Positions 1-12,800 of a DNA stretch of 64,000 nucleotides are shown piece after piece. The notes under the pieces were generated by a model, which was not told the DNA's origin, made no database searches, and saw only the letters and a list, made by a program, of their open reading frames with translations. The position numbers were made by a program, and so were the translations under genes. The DNA comes from Glebionis coronaria (taxonomy: Eukaryota; Streptophyta; Magnoliopsida; Asterales; Asteraceae): NCBI GenBank assembly GCA_025667525.1, contig CM046876.1:81323512-81387511 (forward strand). Direction: 5' to 3'. Every line of letters begins with the position of its first letter. Positions within the stretch are counted from its first letter, which is position 1.

Positions 1-3000
1 TAAGCCGTGTACTTACAAGGACTTTAGGAGCTGTGACCCTTTGACTTTTAATGGTACTGAAGGAGCTGTCGGATTAGCTCGTTGGGTCGAAAAAATGGAA
101 GCTGTGTTCCATGTTAGTGGATGTGTTGTTGAGAACCAAGTGACTTATTCTACTTGTACTTTAGCTGCTGGAGCATTGACATGGTGGAACACCCATGTGC
201 AGACGACTGGAGCCGAGGAGGCGTATGGAATGAGTTGGGAGGAACTTAAGAAGTTGTTGACTAAGGAGTATTGTCCTCGTAATGAGATTCAGAAAATGGA
301 AGTCGAATTGTGGAACTTGACTGTGAAGAACAATGACATTGGGACGTACACTAGGAGGTTCCAAGAATTGTGTTTGCTATGTCCTGGAATGGTTCCGGAT
401 GAAGAGAAGAAGGTTGAACGCTATATTTGGGGTTTACCGGGTAGAGTTCAAGGGAATGTGACATCGTCTGGACCGACAAAAGTTAGTGATGCTATAAGGA
501 TGGCTCACAGTCTGATGGACCAAGTTGTTCGAGCAAATGCTGGGAATGCCGCGGACAACAAGAGAAAGTGGGGTAATAACCAAAGGAACAACCATGGGAA
601 CTACCCGAATAAGAGGCAAGACACTATAAAAGCGTACACTGCTGGTACTGGGGAAAAGGGAGTGTACAATGGGACGTTACCTCTGTGCAATCGATGCAAG
701 CGTCATCATAATGGACAATGCAATGTACAGTGTCACAACTGCAAGAAAACTGGACACATTACTAGGGATTGTAAGTCACCACCCAACACGAAAGCCAACG
801 TCACTTGCTTTGAATGTCAGCAGAAGGGACACTACAGCAATGAGTGCCTAAAGAAAAAGAACAAGGACAAGGACCAAGGAAAGATTGCTAAAGCTGGGGA
901 AGCTCGTGGTAGGGTCTATGTGATAGGAGGAGGAGAAGAGCAACAAAACCCCGATGTTGTGACGGGTACGTTTCTTCTCAATGGTCGTTATGCTTCTATT
1001 TTATTTGATACTGGAGCCGATAGGAGTTTTGTGTCCACTGCTTTTAGTGTTTTACTTGATGTGACCCCTTTGCCCTTAGACACTAAGTATACTATTGAGT
1101 TAGCAAATGGGAAGTTGATAGAAGCCGACACTATACTTCGTGGATGCACTTTAAATCTTCTAGGTCATCCTTTCGTAATAGACCTTATGCCTGTTGAGTT
1201 AGGGAGTTTTGACGTGATTGTCGGAATGGATTGGTTGTCGAGATATCGTGCTACGATTGTATGTGACGAGAAGATCGTTCGTTTACCATTTGGTGATGAA
1301 GTTTTAGAGGTACAAGGGGATACAAGTAACGGAAAAGGGAAGTCACGACTGAACATTATCTCGCGTGTCAAGGCTCAGAAGTTGTTGTCGGAAGGTTGCC
1401 ACGTATTTTTAGCCTGTGTTACTGAAAAGCAGACAGAAGAAAAACGGTTGGAAGATGTACCTATCGTACGGGATTTTCCGGAAGTCTTTCCTGAAGATTT
1501 GCCTGGATTACCGCCGGCTAGACAAGTTGAATTCCAGATCGATTTAATACCGGGAGCTACACCTGTTGCTCGAGCGCCTTATCGTTTAGCACCGTCGGAA
1601 TTGCAAGAACTAGCGACGCAACTACAAGAGTTGACTGATAAAGGATTCATAAGACCGAGTTCTTCACCCTGGGGAGCTCCAGTCTTATTTGTAAAGAAGA
1701 AGGATGGGAGTTTTCGGATGTGTATCGACTATCGTGAGTTGAACAAACTTACCATCAAGAACCGTTACCCGTTACCTAGGATCGATGATATGTTTGATCA
1801 GTTACAAGGATCGAGCGTATACTCGAAGATTGACCTTAGGTCTGGTTATCACCAATTGAGAGTCCGTGAGGAAGATGTTGCAAAGACTGCTTTTAGGACT
1901 AGGTATGGACACTATGAGTTCCAAGTGATGCCATTCGGTTTGACAAACGCACTTGCTGTGTTTATGGACCTCATGAACAGGGTGTGTAAACCGTATTTGG
2001 ACAAGTTTGTCATTGTGTTCATCGATGACATACTGATTTACTCAAGGAATGAGAAAGAACATGAGGAACATCTTAAGATAATATTGGAACTGCTTAAGAA
2101 GGAGGAATTGTACGCTAAGTTCTCGAAGTGTGATTTTTGGTTGCCAAGAGTACAATTTCTAGGTCACTTTATAGATAGCAAGGGGTTTCATGTTGATCCT
2201 GCCAAGATTGAATCAATTAGGGAGTGGACTGCTCCTACGACACCGACTGAAATTCGCCAATTCTTAGGACTCACCGGATATTACCGAAGATTCATCGAGG
2301 GATTCTCGAAGATCGCGAAACCATTGACGAAGTTGACTCAAAAGAAGGTGAAATACGAATGGGGAGATAAGGAGGAATTAGCATTCCAAAAGTTGAAACA
2401 AATGTTGTGTAGTGCGCCTATTCTATCGTTACCAGAAGGATCGGAAGACTTTGTTGTCTACTGTGATGCATCAGCAAAAGGATTGGGAGCTGTGTTGATG
2501 CAGAGGAAGAAAGTTATCGCCTACGCGTCACGACAATTGAAAACGCATGAGAAAAACTACACTACGCACGACTTGGAGCTAGGAGCGGTAGTATTTTCCT
2601 TGAAATTGTGGAGACACTACTTGTATGGAACCAAGTGTGTCGTCTATACCGATCACAAGAGTTTACAACATATTCTTGATCAGAAGGAACTGAACATGAG
2701 ACAACGTCGATGGATCGAGTTGCTCAGCGATTACGACTGTGAAATCCGTTACCACCCTGGGAAGGCCAATGTAGTGGCGGATGCGCTAAGTAGAAAGGAA
2801 CAACTAATGACACGTAGAGTTAGATCGTTAGCTATGGTTATCAATCCGAACTTACCTGTGCAAATTCGTGAAGCACAAACCGAAGCTCTTAAGCCTGAAA
2901 ATGTTGAAGCTGAGAAATTAGGAGGGATGGTTACTAAGAAATTGGAGACTAGCACTAATGGAACGCTATGTCTGAATGGTAGAAGTTGGTTACCACGGTT

Positions 3001-3829
3001 TGGAGGACTAAGGGACGTGATTATGCATGAGTAGCATAAATCTAAGTATTCGATTCACCCAGGATCTGATAAAATGTATCAGGATATGAAGAAGCTATAT
3101 TGGTGGCCAAATATGAAAGCTGAAATCGCTACTTATGTAGGGAAGTGTCTGACTTGCGCTAGAGTGAAAACAGAACACCAAAAACCATCTGGATTGTTGG
3201 TTGAACCTATAATTCCTATGTGGAAATGGGAAAATATAACCATGGATTTCATAACTAAGCTGCCTAAAACAACAAACAGATATGACACAATTTGGGTAAT
3301 TGTGGATCGACTTACAAAATCTGCACACTTCTTGGCTATGAAGGAAGATGATTCGATGGATAAGCTTACGAGACTTTATCTAAAGGAAGTAGTCGCAAAA
3401 CATGGGATACCGATCTCGATAATTTCTGGTAGAGATGGTAGATTTACTTCGGAATTCTGGAAATCACCTCAGAAAGCGTTGGGTACGCAATTGGACATGA
3501 GTACTGCTTATCACCCGCAGACTGACGGACAGAGTGAGAGAACTATTCAAACGATGTAGGACATGTTGCGTGCTTGTGTGCTTGACTTTGGGAAGCAATA
3601 GGACAGACATTTGCCTCTAGTGGAATTCTCTTACAAAAATAGTTATCATACCAGTATTAAGGCTGCACCGTTTGAAGCGTTGTATGGTCGTAAATGTCGC
3701 TCGCCTGTGTGTTGGAGTGAGGTTTGGGATAGTCAACTCACTGGACCTGAACTCATCCGTGAAACGACTGAGAAGATTGTTCAAATCAAGAGCCGAATTC
3801 AAGAAGCCCGTGATCGTCAAAAGAGTTAC
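1..3829 (+). mobile_element. Ty3/gypsy (Tekay-like chromovirus) internal region, truncated
   Basis: Internal part of a gypsy element whose gag start and 5' LTR lie left of the window. The right end is cut exactly where a copia LTR begins (3830), inside the integrase C-terminal region, so chromodomain and 3' LTR are missing. Domain order gag, two zinc knuckles, protease, RT, RNase H, integrase is that of gypsy. The RT/RNase H sequence style is that of Tekay/Del chromoviruses. The rest of this element is not seen on the far side of the copia insertions; it may lie in or beyond the assembly gap. Confidence 0.93.
2..3829 (+). pseudogene. gypsy Gag-Pol polyprotein, broken by three stops
   Basis: One frame is open from the window edge and encodes Gag; zinc knuckles (about 689-772 and 809-850); aspartic protease with DTGA at 1017-1028; reverse transcriptase about 1640-2140 with FIDD at 2018-2029; RNase H about 2455-2800; and integrase from about 3050. 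Gag through RNase H is uninterrupted. The integrase has in-frame TAG codons at 3032-3034, 3557-3559 and 3599-3601. The second catalytic aspartate, normally in an SDRD motif, appears as SGRD (around 3427-3438), a likely catalytic loss. An ATG at 41 is only an internal methionine: coding sequence continues upstream, so it is not the start. The frame ends at the copia insertion. The copy is dead for integration but could still give a truncated product. Confidence 0.92.
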
Positions 3830-4160
3830 TGTTAGAAATACGTTTTAACGTATATTAGAAGTATCGGTCACTCCACAATATGATTTATGTTGTAATAGCT
3901 CGTAGTTAACAAATAGTTAATTGTTACTTATTAAGTTAAGTAAGAACCGGTCCATGGGCTTGTCATGGACCGGCCCAAGCCCAATGTTGCTTGGAAGTAT
4001 AAATACCCCTTTCCACCATGGAAAAGGGTTGGTTGTTGTTCACATTTCATGTTTTCATATTAATAAAAGACACATAGTTTCTCTCACTTTCTCTCTCTTG
4101 TTTCTCTCACTAGAAAACATCAACCCACTTCATAGATTCATAGGTTATCAATATTCTACA
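3830..4160 (+). repeat. copia element 1 5' LTR (331 bp)
   Basis: Begins TGTTAGAAATACG and ends ATATTCTACA, followed two bases later by the PBS. Same length as the inverted LTR at 16565-16895 and roughly 90% identical by eye, so the two are different insertions of one family. It has a TATA box and a CT-rich transcribed part. Confidence 0.95.
3947..4005 (+). promoter_or_regulatory. LTR promoter: palindrome upstream of TATA box
   Basis: A perfect 10-bp inverted repeat (CCGGTCCATG, 7-base loop, CATGGACCGG; 3947-3973) lies about 25 bp upstream of the TATA box TATAAATA (3998-4005). The same palindrome and TATA box occur in the LTR of copia element 2, although the sequence between them differs. The palindrome may bind a dimeric factor; that is inference. 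Confidence 0.7.
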
Positions 4161-4162
4161 TT

Positions 4163-4174
4163 TGGTATCAGAGC
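4163..4174 (+). other. Primer-binding site (tRNA-iMet type)
   Basis: TGGTATCAGAGC two bases after the LTR is the standard copia PBS, complementary to the 3' end of initiator methionine tRNA. Confidence 0.93.
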
Positions 4175-4175
4175 T

Positions 4176-4184
4176 ATGGGGTGA
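4176..4184 (+). other. Two-codon upstream ORF (ATG GGG TGA)
   Basis: First ATG of the leader, directly after the PBS, followed by one codon and a stop. The identical start-Gly-stop is at 16540-16548 in copia element 2. Such minimal uORFs can stall or filter scanning ribosomes in other genes; whether it acts here is unknown. Confidence 0.45.
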
Positions 4185-4406
4185 TTTAAGGTAGGGATTG
4201 TGTTGCTTTTTTAGTTTTTTGAATCAATTAGTGATCTTTAGAAAAAATCAATCTTGAATCTTGTTGTTTTTGGTGTTTTTGTTATTGGGATTAATTGATA
4301 AGGATTGGGTTTAGCTTATTTTGGTAAAAATCATAAAACTTTTTGTGGTTTTTGATCAAAAAATCGGATTTAAAGCTGTTTTCAAAGTCTCGAACTGTTA
4401 TTTCCA

Positions 4407-4895
4407 GAATATTCCGAATAGACATTCCGAATAGGAGAGTTTTCAGAATAGCAGGATTTTTTCCGAATAGACTTTCCGAATAGAAGAGTTTTCCGAATAG
4501 CAGTATTTTTCCGAATAGGAAATTCTTTCCGAATAGGAAATTCTTTCCGAATAGCAATTCTTTCCGAATAGCCAATTCTTTCCGAATAGCCAATTCTTTC
4601 CGAATAGCCAATTCTTTCCGAATAGCCAATTCTTTCCGAATAGCCAATTTTTTCCGAATAGCCAATTCTTTCCGAATAGCAAAGATCTTTCCGAATAGCC
4701 GATCATTCCGAATAGAAAACATTCCGAACTGAAGAAATATTCCGAATAGCAGAACATTCCGAATAGGGTTTATTCAGTATAGGGTTATTCCGCATAAGGT
4801 TTTTCTGTTTAGGGATTATTCCGGATAAGGGTTTTTCAGCATAGGGTTATTCCGAATAGGGATTATTCCGAATAGGATTTATTCTGAGTTAGGGT
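4407..4895 (+). repeat. Leader array of TTCCGAATAG units (copia element 1)
   Basis: About 20 copies of TTCCGAATAG lie between PBS and gag. The centre (about 4540-4680) is a clean 18-bp tandem repeat, unit CTTTCCGAATAGCCAATT; the edges are looser. Because 18 is a multiple of three, long low-complexity reading frames appear on the other strand; they are artefacts. The sense strand has TAG in every unit. The array contains no ATG. Confidence 0.95.
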
Positions 4896-5044
4896 TATTC
4901 CGTATAAGCAAGTTCAAGGGGTATTTGAGTTTTTTCGACGATCTTTAGTGGATTTAATCTTGATTTTGACAACACAACACAAATTCTCAACCTTTCTTCA
5001 TTGCTCGATCAACCGATAATCTTTGAGTCTTTTAAGTGATCACA

Positions 5045-8000
5045 ATGAATCCGAGTTCATTAATGCCTCAGATGACATCTCTTACGGATATCTCAATTAT
5101 AACGGGAACTGATAGTCGTCCACCGATGCTTATTAAAGAGGTGTTTGAGGCATGGCAGGGCCGTATGATGCAATACTTGATGGGAAAACCAACATACGGA
5201 AGGCTTATGGTCAAATCGATTTTGAATGGTCCACTCGACTATGGTACCATTGTGGCAAATAACGTGTCTCGACCAAGAGAATATGAAGAACTCACACCGG
5301 CACAACAACTCATTGCTATGCTGATGAAAAGGCTCTACAGACTCTTCTCCAAGCTCTTCCGCATGATATTTATCGCATGGTAAGTCAATATACGGTTGCC
5401 AAGGATTTATGGGAACGTCTAAAGGTGTTGCTACAAGGTACGTCTCTTACCAAACAGGAAAGGGAATGTCAGTTGTATGACCTGTTTGATAGATTCACAT
5501 ACAGCCCAGGGGAAATGCTACACGACTATTACTTCAGATTCACTACTCTAATGAATGATCTGAATGTATACAATCTCGTGATTGCTCCATTCCAGGTTAA
5601 CACCAAGTTTTTGAATACTTTACCTCAAGCTGAATGGGGTGAGTATATTACCGATGTTAAGTTAACCCGGGATTTGCATAAGTGCAATTTAGATCAAATC
5701 TATGCTTTTCTTCAGCAGCATGAGAAACATGTGATTATGCACCGTTCTGCTCGAGGTATGTACCCTGATTCCTTAGCTTTGATGGCGAATCAACCAAGTT
5801 TGTCACACAACAACACACCTTATATCTTGGGACATCAAGCTTATCATCCATCACCTTACATGACACCAACCTTCCCCCAATACTCGATTCTACCGCAACC
5901 ACCCACCTCACATCAGCAACAATATCGGTTCAATGATCCTTCACCACAGTATGCTTCACAACTTCACCCAGCAAACATTGCACCTTATGCTCAGCCTTCA
6001 TATTCTTCTTATCAAGAGAATGCAACATATCCAACAAGCTACCCTGATCAAATGAGTATTCCTTCTAGTGATTATGCAGCTCATCAAGACCAAGCAATCT
6101 ATTGTGATGATGAGGAAGTCCCCATTCCTGTATTCAAACAAGGAGCTGACCCAGTTGAAGTGTTAACCACTATGTCTGCTTATCTCACAAGGACTTTAAG
6201 CAAACGAGGATACAGAGGATCAGCTCCAACCAACAATCAGTTGAGGAATTCATCCAATTCTCGTCAACAAGCTACTATTGAGAATGGCAGGGTAATGGTT
6301 CAACCTATTCAACCATATCAGGGGAGCCCTACTACATCAACCACCAATGCTCGCACGGTCAATCCTGCTCCAATGGTCAACAATCCTCCACGGGCTAATT
6401 CCACGGGCAAGTTGAGAATGATTACATGCTACAACTGCAAGGAAGAAGGACACATGTCCAGGGATTGCAAGAAACCCAAGAGGAGAAGGGATGGACAATG
6501 GTTTGCAGAAAAGATCTATCTGGTGAATGCTCAGGCACAAGGAAGGGAACTTGATGAAGAGGAGCTTGCATTTCTTGCTGATCCAGGGATTGCTGAACAA
6601 GACGTTGTCACCACACAGAATGCAGCATACCAAGCCGATGATCTTGATGCGTATGACTCAGACTGTGATGAATTTCAATCTGCAAAGGCTGCTCTCATGG
6701 CAACTATCTCCAGCTTAGGGCCAGAAAAGAGATCTGAGGTACTTATTAATACCACTGATGTTAGTATTCAACCACCTCAAGTTGTGCAAGAGAGTGCTGA
6801 TTCGAATGAGTCTTCGGTGGTGAGTCTTTCAAATGAGGAGACAATCAATGATAGTAATATCAATGTGAGTCCCCAGACTTTGAGTGAATCACAACCGGGA
6901 GCCATTTCTAATACGCATACTCCTGCTCAACAAGATTTGGTCATGGTTCCTGCTACGTTACTTAGCCAAATGAATGCTGCTCTTTTAGAAACCCTAGCCA
7001 AGAATAAGAATTTGTCTAATGAGCTTGCCTTAAGCAACAAGAAAGTTCAAACTTTGGAATTAGTGCCTTCGTCTAGTGTTCTAACTAATCCCGAATATGA
7101 TCACTTTCGAAACAAACAAATGGGTCACTTGCAAGAAATTGAAAACTTAAGAGCAAATCTTTCTAATGAACTTAAAGAAAAAGAGTTAGTGGTCACTAAT
7201 TTTCAAAAACTTCAAACGGATTTTGAATTACTCGAGTCTAAGAAGAATGAAATGGAGATTAATGCTGCTAATAAGATTAGAAGTCTAGATTATTTGCTTT
7301 TAAGACAATACGCTGCTTCTCAACTAGTACACTTATTTGATGCTTCGTTTAGAGAATTTAACTTATCACGTCAAAAAGGCCTTCCCCCTAATCCAAGGTA
7401 TGCAAAACAAGCTTTAAGACATAGTCCAAGACTTTATAATGAAACCCAATTAGGATTGGTCTTAGAACCGATTGTTATTTTCGATGATCGAACAAGTAAG
7501 GATCTAGTTGATGAGGATCGGTCATACAATTCTGCAAAATATCCCGAGTGTGATTATTTTAAAATGAATAAGGAGCTTGCTAAAACGGATTTTAGAATTC
7601 GCTTCCATATGGACAAAGATCTCATTACAGCACCAACCTACATGTTGAATGAAGAAAACCCTAGTACATTTCCTACACTTGTCAACATGGAAGGTCCTAA
7701 GGAAATTCCAAAGGATCTTCCACCTGTTAGCACTGTATGGTTAAACTTGCAAGAGATTAATCAATACTTTACTAATTTTGACAAGGTCATTTTGGAATGT
7801 ACGACTTCAAATGGCCTAAACGCCGGAGAATGGGCTTTCGAACACATGAACGAGGTGTTTAAAACTGAGATCAATCCGTTTGTCGAAAGTCTAAAAGGAA
7901 GTTTTGCATCTCTTAAGGAAAATCTTGTGTTTGAAATTGGTGAAGTTCAAAAAGTGTTTTATGAAATGGACACCGCTTACGAACTACAACTAATTGAAAA

Positions 8001-9830
8001 AAAAAAAGATTTTAACCGAATATGACCGATTCTTGTCCGCAGTAATCTCGTGTGATGTGCTTACTACTGTAAATGTTTATTATTTGAATGAGCTTACATC
8101 CGCTATGATTAATTGTGATGTTGTGAATATATGTGATGATGTTTGTGATCTCTCTGTAAATGTTGCTGATACTGTAAATGAGGTAGATAATCATTCTTGT
8201 CACGAATCTAACGCTGAGTTTTTAAAGCTACAAGATTCTTACAATTTACTTTCAAAACGCTTTAATCAACTAGAACAACATTGTATATCTTTAGAATTAA
8301 AACAACAAACTCAAAATGAGGATCTTTTGATATCAAATGGTTGTGAAAACGGTGTTGAGACGAGTGACAAGATGATTGCAATTGTTAAGGCATTAGAGGA
8401 AGAGATTATGAGATTGAAGAGAGATGTGTCATCAAATGAAACACTAAAATTGGAACTAGAGGCTGCAGAGTCTAAAAACCAGGTCTTAGAAATTAGACTT
8501 TCGTCTGTTCTAGGGGAGATGGATCGGACAAGACAGGGACTATCCGCTCTTTATGGTTCACTAGAAGAACGCTTCGCTTTTAATGCGGCACAGCAACAAT
8601 CTTATGTTGAAGAACTGAACCAAAAGTGCGAGGAAATCTCTGACTTGAACATCCTGCTCATTGACAAAAATATGGTTTTGGCCGAGTTAAAGGAGACACT
8701 TCTTCTCACCTGACAAGAAGTTGTTGATAACTTAGCTACCGACTCTGCACCGTCCACTAGTGCTCCAACAACCAAGTCAGTAGTGCTTTATAAGAACCCG
8801 CTTCATAAGAGAAACCCGGTTACCTACGATGATTATATGAGGAATGCCATTAAGCATGTAGATCTTGTTAGGGATATTTTAGACGATCTTTATGCCTTAG
8901 ATCCCTCAAGTAGCTACTATTATTCGGCTCATGAATATATTAAGCGAGTTCAATATTGCTTAGCATATTTGCAATACATAGGTAAACCAGGCTCTACACT
9001 ACTTACTAATAGGCCCATTGCTGTAACTCCATTCAATAAGACTCCAGGAGCAAAACCGTCATTGGCACAATCAAGTAAGGCACCTTTAAAATCTGTTGCT
9101 AATATTCCCACTTTGCCTTCTACAGGATTAAAAGAGACTACTATGGCTAAAGGATCGCCACTCAAGAAAGATAAGATCAAGCCCTCCACTAGTAGTGCCA
9201 AAAAGAAGAAAGTAGAAGATCACCATAGGAATGTTAGTTCAGTTTTAAATAAGAAGAATCATGTTAAGACTAAAAGCTCTGCGCCTGTGCAGCAGCCTAA
9301 ACCATTTGTGAATTCTGATTTAAAATGTTGGAATTGTAATGAATGTATGTTTTCCCAACGTCATGATTTGTGTCTTATTGATCATGTGAATGAAATGAAT
9401 GCCATTAGGAATGGTCTTGAATAGAAGCCAACGGGTAGAACTCGTGCCCAAGTTGGCTGGCAATGGCGTCCCACTGGTAGGACCTTTACATTAGATGGAA
9501 AAATGTGCCCTTTAACTAGGAATGCATCCATTGAGGTTAGGTCTGAGCGTCCTTTAGTTAGGCACACTCGCACTCAAGTATGGAAACAACGCCCTTTAAT
9601 TAGGTCAGCTCCCACTATAGTGCCTATCAGTGAAGAAATACCACAGGATTTAAGCCAACTAGAATCTACACCACCAACTAGGAAGAAGAAGGCTAGGAAA
9701 TCTAAGAAACCTAGAGTTAGCAAATCTAAGATTATTAAATCTGTACCTGCTAATAACAAGGAACACTCAGATTCCGATACCTCTACATTGTCCTCGTGTG
9801 GTGATATTTTCAGGTGGTCCAAATCATCCT
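5045..9830 (+). pseudogene. copia Gag plus long coiled-coil region, frameshifted
   Basis: Gag starts at ATG 5045 (MNPSSLMPQ); the matching start in element 2 reads MNPNSVMPQ. A one-base deletion near 5320, seen by comparison with element 2, moves the frame, which reopens from 5377 to 8025. The CCHC zinc knuckle ([14 protein letters not shown]) is at 6427-6468. After it comes an unusually long coding stretch with heptad-like coiled coil (about 6970-7260 and 8200-8700). An A-run at about 7999-8009 marks another one-base shift; the frame then continues 7994-9865 with in-frame stops at 8711-8713 and 9422-9424. Nucleocapsid-like knuckle and capsid function are inferred from family; the function of the coiled-coil part is not known to me. 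Confidence 0.88.
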
Positions 9831-12800
9831 CTGGTATTTGGACTCCGGTTGTTCAAAGCATATGACCGGAGATCGCTCGATGCTCTGAAATTTCGTCAGC
9901 AAGTTTCTTGGTACGGTTAAATTCAGGAATGATCATATAGCAAAGATAATGGGGTATGGTGAATATCAGATTGGAAACGTTACGATTTCAAGGGTATACT
10001 ATGTAGAAGGTCTTGGTCATAACTTATTTTCAGTAGGACAATTTTGTGATTCCAACCTAGAGGTTGCTTTTCGACAACATACATGTTTCATCCGCAACTT
10101 GGAAGGAAAAGATTTGTTGAAGGGTTCTCGTGGTGCAAATCTTTATACGTTGTCTCTACAAGATATGATGGCCGCCTCTCCAGTATGTCTTCTCTCTAAA
10201 GCATCTAAGACCAAGTCATGGTTATGGCATCGCAGATTATCTCATCTTAACTTTGATGCTATTAATCATCTGGCTAAAAACGAATTAGTTCGTGGTCTTC
10301 CAAAGCTCAAATTTCACAAGGACCATTTATGTTCCGCGTGTTCAAGGGGGAAAAGTACCAAGAAATCATACAGGCCCAAAGCTGAAGACACCAATCAAGA
10401 AAAACTTCATCTTTTGCATATGGATCTTTGTGGGCCAATGAGAACTGAAAGTGTGAGCGGTAAGAAAATCATTCTGGTTATTGTGGATGATTTCTCCAGG
10501 TTTACATGGGTTAGATTTCTACGTACAAAGGATGAAGCACCGAAGGCTATCATCACTTTTCTGAAATTTATTCAGGTACGTTTGAATACTATTGTCCGCC
10601 GTATTCTTACAGACAATGGAACAGAGTTCGTAAACCAGACTCTTCGTGATTACTATGAAGGAGTTGGTATTTCACATGAAACATCCGCTGCACGTACTCC
10701 ACAACAAAACGGTGTCGTTGAAAGACGGAATCGTACGCTTATGGAAGCTGCTAGGACTATGCTTATTTATGCGAACGCTCCATTGTTCTTGTGGGCAGAG
10801 GCTATATCTACTGCATGTTTCACCCAAAACCGTTCTATCATTCGGAAACGCCATGGAAAAACACCTTATGAGCTTCTACATGACCGTAAACCCGATGTTT
10901 CATTTTTTCATGTGTTTGGTGCTCTTTGTTATCCAAACATTAATAGTGAGAACTTGGGTAAGCTTCAATCGAAAGCCGATATAGGTATTTTCATTGGTTA
11001 CTCACCGTCCAAGAAAGCATACCGAATTTACAACCGTCGTCTTGGCAAGATTGTAGAAACTATGGACGCAGATTTCGATGAGCTGACAGCCATGGCTTCT
11101 GAGCAACACAGCTCTGAACCCGCGCTTCATGAGATGGGAACCGGTGCTATTAGTTCCGGATTAGTTCCCAATAATCCTACTTCTACATCATTTTTACCAC
11201 CATCAAGGCCCGAGTGGGATAAACTGTTTCAACCGTTGTTTGACGAATTCTTTGATCCCCCAAATGATGAAGTTCCAGCACCTGTAGTGATAGCTCTAAT
11301 CCCTGAAGTTGTTGCTCAAGCAAATGAAGCTTTATCTAATGCATCTTCAATTCACATTGAACCGGATGCACCTTCACCAAGTGATTCTCAAACTACACCT
11401 GAATCGTCACCCCTACTTGTGCCTAATGATGTGGAAGAGGATTCTATTGATCACGATTTGGAATATGCTCACCTACAAGAGCTTCCTTTCTTTGGTGTAG
11501 CGATACCTGAAAACCCTTCAGCCGCGTCTACCTCAGAAGAAGCGCCTTCTATTGTTCACTCTAGACCACCTAGGATTGAAAAACATAGCACCAAATGGAC
11601 AAAAGATCACCCTATTAGGAATGTTATTGGAAATCTAGATCGACCAGTCTCTACACGCCATCAATTACAAGAGAGTGCACTCTATTGCTACTTTGATGCA
11701 TTTCTCTCCGAAGTTGAACCTAAAAACTGGCAACATGCTATGACTCAATCATCTTGGATTGAAGCTATGCAAGAGGAACTAAATGAATTTCAATTACTTG
11801 AAGTATGGGAATTAGTTCCTCTCCCTGACAAGGCCAACATCCTTACTTTGTTGTGGGTTTATAAGGTTAAACTTGATGAGATGGGTGCAGTATTAAAGAA
11901 TAAGGCTAGATTGGTTGCTAGAGGATATAAACAAGCCTTGGGTATAGACTTTGAAGAATCTTTTGCTCCTGTGGCAAGATTGGAGGCAATTAGACTATTC
12001 CTTGCGTATGCTGCTCATATGAACATGATCGTCTATCAAATGGATGTGAAGACGGCATTTTTGAACGGTGAACTAAGGGAAGAAGTCTATGTTAGTCAGC
12101 CGGATGGGTTCGTTAGCACGGAGTTTCCTAATCATGTGTACAAGCTTAAGAAGGCTCTCTACGGGTTGAAACAAGCTCCACGCGCGTGGTATGATCTCCT
12201 GTCAACATATCTCATTTCGGAAGGCTTCTCCAAAGGCAAGGTGGACCCCATCTATTCACTCTCAAGGAAGGCAACGACATGATTCTGGTACAAATTTATG
12301 TTGATGATATAATATTTGCAGCCACTAACATAGAATTGTCAAATCGCTTTGAGAAGATAATGTCCACACGCTTTCAGATGTCGATGATGGGAAAATTTTC
12401 ATTTTTCTTAGGATTATAGATTTCTCAGAATCCCAGAGGCATCTTTATTAATCAATCCAAATATGCTCTAGAATCTCTTAAGAAATATAACTTTGAAAAT
12501 TGTGACCCCGTGGACACTCCAATGGTGGAGAAATCCAAGTTAGATGAAGATAGGAATGGGACTATTGTCGATCCAAAACTTTACCGTGGGATGATCGGCA
12601 CCCTTCTATATCTGACTGCTAGCAGGCCTGATTTGCAATTTGTTGTATGCATGTGTGCCCGGTATCAGGCTCGGCCTACCGAAAAGCACCTACATGTTGT
12701 GAAAATGATCTTTCGGTATCTAAAAGGAACACTTGATCGTGGTCTATGGTATCCGAAAGATTCCTCCATTGCTTTAATATCATACGCAGATGCCGATCAT

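Noticed and set aside
4291..4757. Minus-strand ORFs of 143 and 104 codons over the copia leader
   Set aside because: Produced by the 18-bp repeat unit (IRKELA-type repeats), antisense to the element.
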